A stretch of DNA of 64,000 nucleotides from Tetmemena sp. SeJ-2015. Lineage: Eukaryota; Ciliophora; Spirotrichea; Sporadotrichida; Oxytrichidae. Positions 54,600-64,000 of this stretch are shown here, piece after piece. A model generated the notes under the pieces. The model was not told the DNA's origin, made no database searches, and worked only from the letters and a program-made list of their open reading frames with translations. The number at the start of each line of letters is the position of its first letter. Within the stretch, counting starts at the first letter, position 1. The DNA lies in contig JAJKFJ010022670.1 of NCBI GenBank assembly GCA_027382625.1, positions 1 through 64,000 of the forward strand, written 5' to 3'. Made by a program: the position numbers and the translations under genes.

Positions 54600-56050
54600 C
54601 GTAATAGATTTATAAAATAAAAAACTATGATAGCAATTACATTTAAAAAATAATTCATCCCTCACATATAATCAATGTTTAATCATAGTTAAAGCTTATA
54701 TTTTAGAAAGTTAAAAAAATAATATTTTAAATAGATTTCCTAGACAGCATTCTTAAACCCTCAGTCTTGACCTTAAAATTAGTTTCTACCTTCATCGTCT
54801 TTGCATTCTAAATTATTTTTCTACACTCAAATTATGAGTACTTTAAATAATTTTAAGATATAATTTTAGAAATATGATAACAATTACACTATCTGTAAGA
54901 TATTTTAATTTAAGGATATTTGATTATAATTTAGATAAAGGATATTTCAATTAATTGCTATATCTTCTAGATTAAAATTTATTTATTTATTTCTAAATAA
55001 AATAATTATAAATGAAGGTGCTTAACTATAAATGAAAATATTAAAATATTTGTTGCATTCCTTTGCAATGCATTCAACCTTTTAATGCTTTTTTCTTTCT
55101 AGTCTTTCATTTGTCTGCTTTTTTACTCTTTAACTTTTAAATTTCGTGTAAAATATTTCTGTTATAATTAAATTATAATAAATAATATGGACTAAATCAT
55201 TTAAAATGCATTAATAAAATTTGTAAATAATTTGAATTTTATTAAAGAGTTTTTGATTAAAATCAAATCCCATTTTTATGAAAATTGCAATAAGAAAAAT
55301 AATTACAAAACCTCCCGACCTTTTTATTCTTTCTCTCCTATTAAGATTTCAAGATAAATTATAAAACAATAAAACTAAATAAATAAAATACGAAAAGGAC
55401 ATAAAACAATATAGTCAAAATTATAATAAATCGATATCTTTATAAATATGAATTAGAATAAAGAAAAAGCGTAAATAAATACAATTATAAATTGCGGTAT
55501 AGTTTTTTTAACTTGTAGGATATAGATAATTATTAGGATTTAATTTTATATTTTACTATTTTTGACAAAGTAAATATCCTATCCGAAACCTCAAACAAAC
55601 AACTAATCAACCTACAGCAGATTAAAATTACTTAGCTCTATTTTATTTTTATAATATCAGCTTATAAGCCGCAATATTCTTTATTGTGTTAAAAAATAAT
55701 CTGCTTAATTTAAAGTGTTTAATTAAATCAAAATTTAAATAGACTTTTTATGCTACCCTTATAATCGTATTTAAGTTGATTTTCAGTCAAATTTATGTTT
55801 TACCTTATAAAGCCAGATTTAAACCTTAAAAATATAGAGGTTATAAGTCCAAAAATATAAAAAATTTCCGAGATTAATTTAAAATCCTTATCAAATAATT
55901 TTATTTTACATCATTAATGCGTTTAAGATTTTCATTTTGAAAAATTTAACACAATATATTTGGAAAATATTATTAAAAACTGTTTCGTTTAGATTGAAAT
56001 CCATTTTTGTAATCTTTATCTAAATAATTTGCCTCCAATTGAATAAATAT
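54600..56050. other. very AT-rich stretch, no gene seen
   Basis: About 1.4 kb with long A and T tracts and no coding signal in any frame under the ciliate code. In germline DNA this is typical of long IES or intergenic spacer. No inverted repeats matching the MITE were seen. Confidence 0.55.
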
Positions 56051-56059
56051 TTCTCAGAT

Positions 56060-56215
56060 ATTCTTGCTTTAGCTAGAAATAAAAGAAGACTGTGAATCTC
56101 TGTGGAGAATGATTTCACTTCTCTTTATTTTGATTAGGCTGGATGTTCTCTTATGGTTTGGAGTAAATTATTTAGCAGCTTGTGAAAAGCTTCCCCCATT
56201 ACTTATATAATCACT
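56060..56215 (-). pseudogene. fifth, degenerate segment of the coiled-coil family
   Basis: Minus-strand phrase GGSFSQAAKQFTPNHKRTSS resembles SGSFSDQTTNFTPLRTSA immediately upstream (56.26-56.31 kb, in gene D). It looks like a duplicated segment or the start of another family member. No other parts of a copy are visible to its left. Confidence 0.35.
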
Positions 56216-56229
56216 AAGTTAAAAGAAAA

Positions 56230-58692
56230 TTATAACTGAGATCATGCTGATGTTCTCAAGGGAGTAAAATTGGTGGTCTGATCGCTGAAGCTTCCACTAT
56301 GTGCAGAAAGCTTTTGAGATTTCTATTTCATGACTGCTACAGGGGTCATGGCCTTTTCAGAACCAGTCTCTATTTTTTATCTCTAGATCCTGTTTAAGAT
56401 ACTTATTTTCCTGAGCTTGCGAGGTGAGTTATAATCATTTGAGTTATTCAAGTTTTCCTTTTTAAACTTTTAATCAGGCAACTATTAGCCAAATAAATTT
56501 TCAAATTGCCATTTTATATATTCTGGAAGATTTATTTATTAAAAACAAATTGCTTATAATGCTTGAATTACTCAAAATGGAGATATGTAACTATAGACCT
56601 TTTTAATTTAATTTTGATTTATATTTTAAGTATATAGTCTATCTGAAATACTATTTTAGCTTAATAGCTAGCTTTGAGGAACTTATTTTTGCGTTTGCTA
56701 TCATAAATCATTGATTGATACATAATTATAGCATATTTAACTAAAATGCTCTCGTTTAAAAAATGACTGTATTGTGAACTTATTGTGAGGAGGTGACTCT
56801 AAATTTTCAATTTGTTCAATTTGTTCTTATTCGGGCATACTCTATTTGATAGCTTTGATTCTAAATTGATTCTCACTTCTATTAAGTAATTGATCTTATT
56901 TTGTCTTTTACTCTGGCGATTAAAATGGCGAGTCTAAAATACAAAATTCTATTTTATGATGATTTTTATTTTGTCATCTCGCTCAAGTAATAGACTTTCT
57001 CGTGGAGATTAAATGGCAGTCTTAAGTTTAGCATTGAAATGCTTATTCTCGAATGTGCTCTTCCTGTTTATTTTAGTGCCCTCATTTGAGGAAACTGAGT
57101 TACCAGAAAACGAAGAGGAGTTTGATTACTTACTACTATTTATTGCTCTCAACACATCTGGTGGCTGAATATATATATATATTTATGTCTCATAAATCTA
57201 GCATATTAACAATTAATTACTTATAAATTAAGATAACAAGTAGCAAAGTTTGATTAGATAAATCTAATTTCTCACACTCTAATCTATATAATATAATTTC
57301 TTTGGATAATCTTTAACAACCTTTATAGTTTAAATGCAATAGTATTAAAAATGCAAATGCTGTTTAAGAGTGCCTCTCTATTTATATTGAAACTGATGTT
57401 GAATGATGGGCAAAAAATAATTAAATTTATGGGAGTCATCTCTTAGTCATAAATGTCAGAATAAAAATGAGTAAAGAATATGAACTTTTTATTTTTTATT
57501 TCAGAAGCTATTTGACAATTAGTTTCAAGTTTATTGCTTTAAAAATATAAGTTTATTTTACACAAAAAAAATAATATATAATTTCATAAGTATGATATTT
57601 TATATGTTTAATTAGATAAAAATATTTTCTAAATTGAGGATTAAAATAAATGTAAAATCCTTTTTTAAGTTTTATCTTATTTAATTTAAATTGGCCCATA
57701 TTGAAATCATTTTAGGTCTTTTGAATAAGATTGTTAAAGCTATCTCTAAGTTCTTTATTGGCCGAGAGAGAAGTGTTTAACTACAGCAATCTGATTTCTA
57801 AGTTTTTTAACTCTTAGCTTATAGCCTCTTTCTCTTATTCCTCCTAAATTAAACTAAAAGCATCTGTAGTATTTTACTACCTTCGTTATTTCTTTTTACA
57901 AGTCATTTCTCAAATCACGAACATTTGTGAGTCTAGATGTGAATTAATTTCCCCTCTTTGTAAGAGCGGATTCTTCTACTAGTGTTTTGAGCTTGACTTC
58001 ATCTATTTCTCGTTCTTGGTAGTCATATTCAAAAGCAAAATCTCTTTTTTAATTCTACTCTTGCGTGAGATAGTTTTATGGAGCTTTACCTATGGAAAAA
58101 TCTCTCTTTCAAACATAGTAAAAGTATTTAATTTAAAGACAGAATTAAATTAATTTTAATTTCCAAAGAAGACATTTTGGTAGTTGAGTGGCCTTGGTTA
58201 GAGAGGAGTTTGCGTCTCATGCTGTTCCTGAATTTATTCATAGTTAAAGTTATGCATATAATTCAACATCATTATCATAATGAGACTAATAAAAAAACTA
58301 ATTCTTGGTTTTAATGTCTACAATAGGCATTTGCCTCGACTAGGAGTGAGAAGAGGCTGAATTTCTAAACATCTTATTTCGAATACTTTTGACTTGCAAA
58401 GAATTTGATGAATCTTGCTTCTCTTTTTCGAAAGTACTAAGAATATTCTTTTTTTAAAAAATGTATCGAGATAAATTAAGCAAGTACCCTCGGTGTTCTT
58501 ACGCTAGCGCCTTTGAAAGAAGTTTTTAGATTGTGAATTTTGTTAGTAGCTGGAGTTGAGCACTTTCATTGGAGATTCTCCAGAGAGGCTTGCTCTTTTG
58601 GGGTGAAGAGGAGAGCGGATCTCAGACACACTCCCCATAATAGTGATGGAGTTATTAGAAAAGTTTCTCTAAGGAGAATCTTGATGATTCAT
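56230..58692 (-). CDS. coiled-coil family gene D
   Basis: ATG at 58690-58692 (MNHQDSPQRNFSNNSITI). Segments are SEIRSPLHPKRASLSGES, FEKEKQDSSNSLQVKSIR, YMHNFNYEQIQEQHETQTPL, REIDEVKLKTLVEESALT and the core ELKNLEIRLLQLNTSLSA...NNLIQKTQNDFN. Further on come PPDVLRAINSSKQSNSSS, EQKTKQDQLLNRSENQFR, ENKYLKQDLE and TGSEKAMTPVAVMKQKSQ. One 13-bp IES is resolved. Most other gaps are AT-rich IESs. Closest to gene C in the N-terminal half. Confidence 0.55.
56367..56379 (-). other. IES, pointer TAGAGA (13 bp)
   Basis: TCTCTA (plus) at 56367-56372 and 56380-56385. Excision joins NKYLKQDLE to TGSEKAMTPVAVMKQ and removes a TGA. It is the smallest IES resolved here. Confidence 0.75.
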
Positions 58693-58899
58693 TACTCATC
58701 ATATAAAATTAATGCTAGGTCTTTCTCCGATAGGTTGGAGAAGAGAATTAGGCCACATCTACTTTTAGCCTATTCTCAAACAATTAAAAATTTCAAAGTC
58801 GCGATTCTTTTATATTCGTGGGAGTTGAGATGCTCGGTATTCTTCCTTAGTGCGAGAGTTTTTTATTTACCTCAGTTGTAAAGCTCATTCCTAAACCAG

Positions 58900-59320
58900 A
58901 TTTAATTTGTGCAAAAATCTATTCAGAGTAAGTATATATATTTATAATTTATCTAAGTTCATTATTTAGGTAGTAGTGTATTTACTTATTTATAGCGAGA
59001 GGAGTTCATAGTGAGATATTATGTAAAAACACTTATTATTATTTTGCCACTTCAAACTATCAAAATTTATTTTGGAACTTTCAACTTTAAGTATAAATAT
59101 TTAATAGAAAAAGATAAAATGAACCATTTTAGTTTTTAAGAGATGACTTATCTTAATCAATAAATTATCATAATTAATACATTTTGTGTGCCTACATTAT
59201 ATGTATAGAGACTTAATCTAATTTAAAATTAATGTAAAATTAGGGTAAAATTAAATAATAATGAATTCAATATTGAAGTAATATAATTTTATATATCTTC
59301 TTATTATAAGCACATATAAC
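58900..59320. other. AT-rich intergenic
   Basis: Spacer upstream of gene D and downstream of the membrane-protein gene. No feature seen. Confidence 0.5.
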
Positions 59321-59337
59321 TATTGGATACTTTACTA

Positions 59338-61482
59338 TCAAAAATCAGATTCAATAGTAGGTCTGTTAAAGAGGTCGTTTGTGAGGCGAGTGTCTTTCAT
59401 TCCTTGCATCCTAGCATCTCCTCTCCTAGGAGAGAAAAACTCATCCTCTCCAGTAATTGTTCCACTCACTATCCGACTTTGCTGTCCATTATTTTGGTTA
59501 GTCTATGGCGCTTGCATTGCAAATTTATTCCCAATGTAGTTTTGAATTGACTTTTATTATGTATCTTACTGCAAATAAAAATATTGGAATACAACTATTT
59601 AATGTAAAAATTCTATTGATAAAGGTTTTGGTGAGTCTGCTTCCTCAATTAGTTGTTATTCTAATTACTACCAGTCTACATGTACTATGCTCCATAGTTA
59701 TAAAAAGTATGCTTATAAATAGTTATCGTAAAAAATCTCTTCATCATCAATAGTCTAGTCCTCATCATCTTCTATTCCCTTGCTAAGTAATCCATCCATG
59801 GACTATTCATTTATCTTGTCACTTAGCTTACGTTTCTCAAAATCTTAAAAGTAATCTGACCCCTCGCTGTGGATTGCATTTATCGAACGCCTATCCTACT
59901 GAACTGTCTTTCTGTAGGCTTTGTATTTGATCAGCTTTGGCCAAAACACATAAATTATTGGAATTATCCAGAAAGTGTTTGATGCTATAAGTAAAATACA
60001 TATCAATTTTTCCTTGTTTGTGACACTCCTCGTTAAGAACCAAAGAAACTCTTGGGCACTGAAATTCGATATGTATAGATCACACTTGCCCGATTTCTAT
60101 TGCTCCACATAGACAATAGAGTCATAGATCCCTTGGTATATCACAACACACACCATGAAACTTATTATCACTATCCTATATATTCAAAGTATTATACACT
60201 TCCTATTCAATTATATCTTTTGGAATGGTATTATAAAAAAGTAACCTCTATTGTGTGTTTGAACTTACCATAAGCTTTTCAAAGCATTCATTTATGCTTT
60301 GAGCAATTTAGTCTTTTCATATTCCGTATTCCTCTGAAATTAAAGCACATTCCTAGTGATTTGGATTCCCATAACGAAGAACACCAATATGATGGCCTAC
60401 CCTCCAGATCGAAGTACTATAAAGAAAGGGTCGAAACACTCTTTCTGAGAGTCATCTTTAGCGATTTGCTTTATGACATAGGCAACCAAAAAGAACCCTT
60501 CGAAGACCATTCCAAAGATTAGCAGGATATTCATAAACCTCAGCCAGAAATGTTTTGATGGCAGGAGATCAGCAGACTCTCGCGCAAAGTAAAACCCAAT
60601 CATGTAAAATATACCAAATTTTGAAAGCTCCAAAAAGATGAAGGAGTACTTTAACCATTAATCCAGAAGAACTAAGTAATGTAGGATCACATCTACAGAT
60701 GAAAACATCATTAGCACAAACAACACAAGTTGTGAGGAAGATTAATATGGATACAGAGAAAATAAAAAGCTGAGAGAATATTATCCGTTCAGCCACGATT
60801 TTTCAAAAACATTTGAGTTTGATTTTGTAAAGCCTGGATGAACGAGGACAAAGCTCTTGTGATTTGTGTTAAAACTTGGTACTGTAAGCGTTCTTTTTTG
60901 GCTGAGTATTGCTCGAAGAATTCCATAAAAAAGGCAATTTTACAGATTTATTAAATCTCACAATTATAGTTCTTGCAACATCCCAATTATGGATGGTTTC
61001 TAAGCTACTTTTCTAAAGTTCAGTAAAAATATTAAAAACAGTGGCTACTTAATGTACAAGCCGACTTCCTAGCCAGCAGTGTAAAATCGGTTCTGAACAT
61101 ATAATATTAGCTTTAAAATGTGTTGATTTTTTATAGAATAGCTGATCTTTGCAGCAACACTTACCGATGCAATAGCAACCTGTAACAATAAAAATAAAGG
61201 CTTTAAGTGAGAAAAAAGACTTCTTGTCGTATTTATGCTTTTTTATCTCTATCAGATAGAGAAAAATCAAAAATGAGAGAAGAACAAATGCGCAAAAGCT
61301 AATTAGGATGTAACTATAACCATAGATTTAATTACTTCCTGCTATTTTAAGAAAGGTAGAAATGTTGGAATTCATCTATGTTGCAATATCGAACAAACTT
61401 ACAGACTGCATCAAGTTATACTTAGAATTGAGGTATTACCAGGATCTTCAGCCTTATCGAAACATTCTTTGATCCAAACCAT
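59338..61482 (-). CDS. multi-pass membrane protein, paralog 1
   Basis: Minus-strand gene with about seven hydrophobic segments: ILISFCAFVLLSFLIFLYLI, KLIFSQLFIFSVSILIFL (across MITE copy 3), MMFSSVDVILHYLVLLDQ, FMNILLIFGMVFEGFFLV, AIILVFFVMGIQITRNVL, IVIISFMVCVVIYQGIYD and LICILLIASNTFWIIPII. The cytosolic tail is charged (SINAIHSEGSDYFQDFEKRK) and ends LTNDLFNRPTIESDF at TGA 59338-59340. A possible start is ATG 61480-61482, but an upstream segment at 61.7-61.86 kb may be the true N-terminus. A GTAAG intron lies near 60,185-60,245. The pattern resembles a seven-helix receptor-like protein; no known family is claimed. A paralog follows at 62.4-64 kb. Confidence 0.7.
60779..61106 (-). mobile_element. 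330-bp MITE-like element, copy 3, inside membrane-protein gene
   Basis: Inverted terminal repeats (TATTATCCGTTCAGCC...). Flanking AATATTA (plus) occurs on both sides; excision retaining one copy joins SIKNQHILKL to IFSQLFIFSVSIL in frame. The internal frame MEFFEQYSAKKERLQYQV ... FIQALQNQTQMFLKNRG is the most intact of the three and ends at TGA within the terminal repeat. Same orientation as copy 2. Confidence 0.88.
61170..61185 (-). other. IES, pointer ATTG (16 bp)
   Basis: CAAT (plus) at 61170-61173 and 61186-61189. Excision joins FFSLKAFIFI to ASVSVAAKISYSIKNQ, connecting two good coding frames. Confidence 0.7.
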
Positions 61483-61674
61483 TATTAAGAGTTATAATTA
61501 AAGAACTTAATTTTCTTCAATCAATCCATAGCGAAAAACTTTATTTATCTTAGTAATTTATTTGTTTCTTGATTCATTACTGTAAATTCTGATTCCTAAT
61601 AGAGTGCAAAAGGTTTTGATATTCTGAGATTTAATATTCAAACAATATTAATTATACTTCAAAAATCATGATTT

Positions 61675-61860
61675 AATAGAGTTAAAGTTGATGTTATTCG
61701 ATGTTTTGTCAGAGGAATTAATACTCCTAATGAAAGTTTTAGGGCATCAGAACATTGAGTTTTTAGTTTCTGGACTCAGATTCGTAAAGTTCATACTAGA
61801 TTCTTAAAATTCTTCCTCCTCATTCACATTTATACTCTACCTTGAAAAGTGACTATTCAT
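61675..61860 (-). other. coding segment, likely N-terminus of membrane paralog 1
   Basis: ATG at 61858-61860 gives MNSHFSRQSINVNEEEEFQE then SSMNFTNLSPETKN, followed by a TGA. It sits just upstream of the membrane-protein gene on the same strand with AT-rich sequence between, as expected of a first MDS and an IES. The joining pointer was not identified. Confidence 0.45.
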
Positions 61861-62399
61861 TTTGCTTCCTCTTGCTTTAAATTTAAAAATAAAATTTTCT
61901 ATATTATTTGCAAGATTACGATCATCTTATTGAAAGACTTGTTTTAAATAAAAATTAAATTATAATGATGATAGTTTAGATAAAAATTTTATCACGCTTA
62001 TTCTACGTTTTAATAAAGTTTTAAGGGAAGAGCGATATTTTTTTACCTTTCTAAATCATGATTAACCATCATCAATATTTTGAATTTATTAATTTAAATA
62101 GAGGTGAACAGCAATTTTAAAAGGATTTAGTTTTTTAATTATAATAACTGTTAATTACTTTCTCATTTTATTATTAACTTTCTGTATACATTAAACATAT
62201 TTATTAAATTGTACTATATTCAACTATGCCTCTATTGAATGACTTGCCTAATCCAAATCCTAATACAAAGTTAGAGGATTTGACTCCAATCGATTATATG
62301 CATTAAAATATTACAACATCTACATTCATATATTTTATGCGCTTTCCATTCTTTTGCTGTTAGCTGTTGTTCTTATTTTTTATATAAGCTTGCTGTTAG

Positions 62400-64000
62400 C
62401 CAGTTAACGAAACCTTACTGTTATTTATCTGCCCCATCCTACTATTCTCAGTTTCTCCTCTGCTTTACGAACCCTCGGCCATGCTATCTGAAATGCCTCC
62501 CTTTTTAGAATTAGAATGATTGCTGACAATCAGAGAGTGATGGCTGTTTTTATTATGAAGTAGCTGTTGTAAGGTTTTTCCTGGAGTTTGCTGCTCCTTT
62601 TTAGTTTCCGTTAATGATGATAAGCCTTTTAGTAGAGTTGTCTGTGGTGAGTAAGAACTGCCCCGTGGACTGTTGATAGATCTCATCATCAGAGAGTTCT
62701 TCATCGAGTGAACTTATGAGTGAGCTCTTGTTATCATCAGCTATTTTAGATTATGTGTAGGCTTGCTTTTAATGAAACCTTGACTGTTAAGTAGTGCTCT
62801 TCCAGTTGGCTCTACTGTAGCTATCTCCGTCATTAGTACCTTTGGAGTTACTACTTTAGAGCAACTTTTAACCAGTCCTCAAGTGATTAGTATTTTCTAG
62901 AGTGCTTATATTTGCTTGCACTCTGTTATTGTCGCTGTTTGATTCACTATTTCGTCCTGATATTCCATCGAAATCAGATTCTGTCTACTCATATTGTGCA
63001 TATAAGGCAATTAATTCAATATAAACATGAAATTATTGATTCAATACATAAATTATGTGCATAATAATATCTTAAAAATACATTAAACACAAATTTCATC
63101 CCATTTTTAAAAAAATAATGCATTATTTTGGCTATAATTAGGGTGTTACTTAGTGGTTAGAAGAGGAGGCCAGAAAATATAGATGATGGGTAACATCCAA
63201 AGATAGCTGGAGACTGAACGAGATGCAAACCAGAAAATATCATTAGATAGTTGGTTGCCAATCACAACTTCACAATTAGGAACTGTGTATTCGAGTATAT
63301 CATAAATCAGCAGGTAAAGACACACCAGTAAGAAACTTATTATAACTATCCATAAATAATTATATCATAATTGTATTTGAGATTATCCTAAAGAATGATT
63401 AGCATTCAGAAACTGTAAGTATATATTTTGACTATTAATGGATGAAATTAATTTAGGTTCCTCCTTACCATACTGATTTGAGAGTTTTAATGATGGCTTT
63501 TTTGAGTTCCTCTTGTTCATATATAGTGGATCCATGAAAGCTTAGCACCTTCTTTGTGATCACGATTCCGATAATCAAGAAGATGAAATTGACAACCTAT
63601 CCTCCACTCCTTATCATTAAGAACACGAAAGTGTGAATCAAACTTATGAATTTAATTAAAGTGTCACAAAGTGTAGATGTTTGGAGCTGTTCAAATCCGA
63701 TCTGAACTTCAACTATTATCATTCCCACTACTAGCCAGACTAAGTTCACGAGCAAAAATAGTTTGAGGAATTTAAGCTTTCAACTTTTATTATCCAATGA
63801 AATATTTTTATTACAAATTAGCCATGTCAACCTTGAAGGAAGAACCCCAGTGGCTTTCTTGCAAGTATGATAGCAAACCAAGAAGAAAATGAAGAATCAC
63901 AACGATTCCATAAATATGATGGAGTAAATCATCTACTCATGCCGATAGAAGCTGTAGTGCAGCATCACGTCTAAACAAAAAGTATTAGAAATGCTTTAAG
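62400..64000 (-). CDS. multi-pass membrane protein, paralog 2 (runs off window)
   Basis: Minus-strand segments match paralog 1 in order: LDVMLHYSFYRHEQM (vs VDVILHYLVLLDQW); MIYSIIFMESLQFFIFFL; FLKLFLLVNLVWLVVGMI; FVFLMIRSGGQVVNFIFLII (vs FIVLRSGGQAIILVFFV); KKAIIKTLKSVW (vs KAQMNALKSLW); IVIISFLLVCLYLLIYDI (vs IVIISFMVCVVIYQGIYD); and MLPIIYIFWPPLL (vs IIPIIYVFWPKLI). The C-terminal tail at 62.4-62.98 kb is S/N/Q-rich and differs from paralog 1. The N-terminus lies beyond 64 kb. IESs between segments (63.02-63.12, 63.37-63.46, 63.77-63.83 kb) are unresolved. Confidence 0.65.

Noticed and set aside
58540..58881. Plus-strand 113-codon open frame
   Set aside because: The minus strand reads as the S/N-rich N-terminus of gene D with TAA/TAG as Gln. 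The plus frame has no family features and is Cys/Arg/His-rich as expected of a shadow.
1..64000. UGA as a sense codon (Trp) throughout, as in some heterotrichs
   Set aside because: TGA ends uL1 at its conserved C-terminus and ends several other genes, and many IES insertions matter because they contain TGA. Trp is TGG in the calpain and PFK.
1..64000. Euplotid germline (UGA=Cys, TA pointers)
   Set aside because: Gln reassignment of UAA/UAG is pervasive, pointers are varied 3-14-mers rather than TA, and Cys is TGT/TGC in catalytic and CX3C motifs.
1..64000. tRNA, rRNA, CRISPR arrays, bacterial operons
   Set aside because: No cloverleaf, rRNA core or spaced repeats were recognised. Intron, IES and codon features are eukaryotic.

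Overview
This is germline (micronuclear) DNA of a hypotrich (stichotrich/oxytrichid) ciliate. Three lines of evidence support this. (1) Nearly every convincing protein can be read only if TAA and TAG mean Gln and TGA is the stop. (2) Genes are broken by short AT-rich insertions flanked by short direct repeats. Removing one repeat plus the insertion restores the reading frame exactly, which is the pointer/IES structure of germline genes. I resolved about 35 such IESs by hand. (3) There are pieces of a Tc1/mariner-class element of the TBE type, and one G4T4 telomere-like end. Genuine spliceosomal introns (GTAAG/GTATG...TAG, 26-190 nt) are also present and can be told apart from IESs. Species cannot be fixed from the window.

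Layout. 1-2.87 kb: two decayed copies of a TBE-like kinase ORF, ending at a telomere-like 17-mer. 2.9-6.6 kb: two IES-rich genes of unknown role, the first with C2-like character. 6.85-10.1 kb: a calpain with an intact Cys-His-Asn triad split by ten IESs. 10.2-12.4 kb: an intron-rich, NLS-rich winged-helix-like protein. 12.8-13.5 kb: ribosomal protein uL1 (L10a), uninterrupted. 13.7-17.2 kb: a small membrane protein, 6-phosphofructokinase (uninterrupted core), a coding fragment without a clear start, and a small-Tim-like protein. 17.4-24.5 kb: a cyclic-nucleotide-gated-type K+ channel with a long Q/N-rich tail. 24.8-28.9 kb: a JAMM/MPN metalloprotease with a Q-rich N-terminus. 29.1-41.5 kb: Q/N-rich and C2-domain genes. 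42.9-45.7 kb: a small secreted protein gene whose coding region holds a 1.8-kb IES built from TBE remnants. 45.9-58.7 kb: a tandem family of at least four paralogous coiled-coil genes. 59.3-64 kb: two paralogous multi-pass membrane protein genes, the second running off the window.

Most notable is a short (~330 bp) inverted-repeat element. It has three full copies (42.1, 46.8 and 60.8 kb) and one stray end (17.85 kb). At least two full copies sit inside coding sequence, and removal at TAATA or AATATTA pointers restores the frame. All copies carry the same short reading frame, whose stop codon lies in the terminal inverted repeat. The K+ channel also has two in-frame TGA codons that no IES removal I could find explains.

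Gene ends are often approximate: pointers were matched by eye, and MDS order was inferred from reading frame and family resemblance. No scrambled (inverted or permuted) gene was proven.
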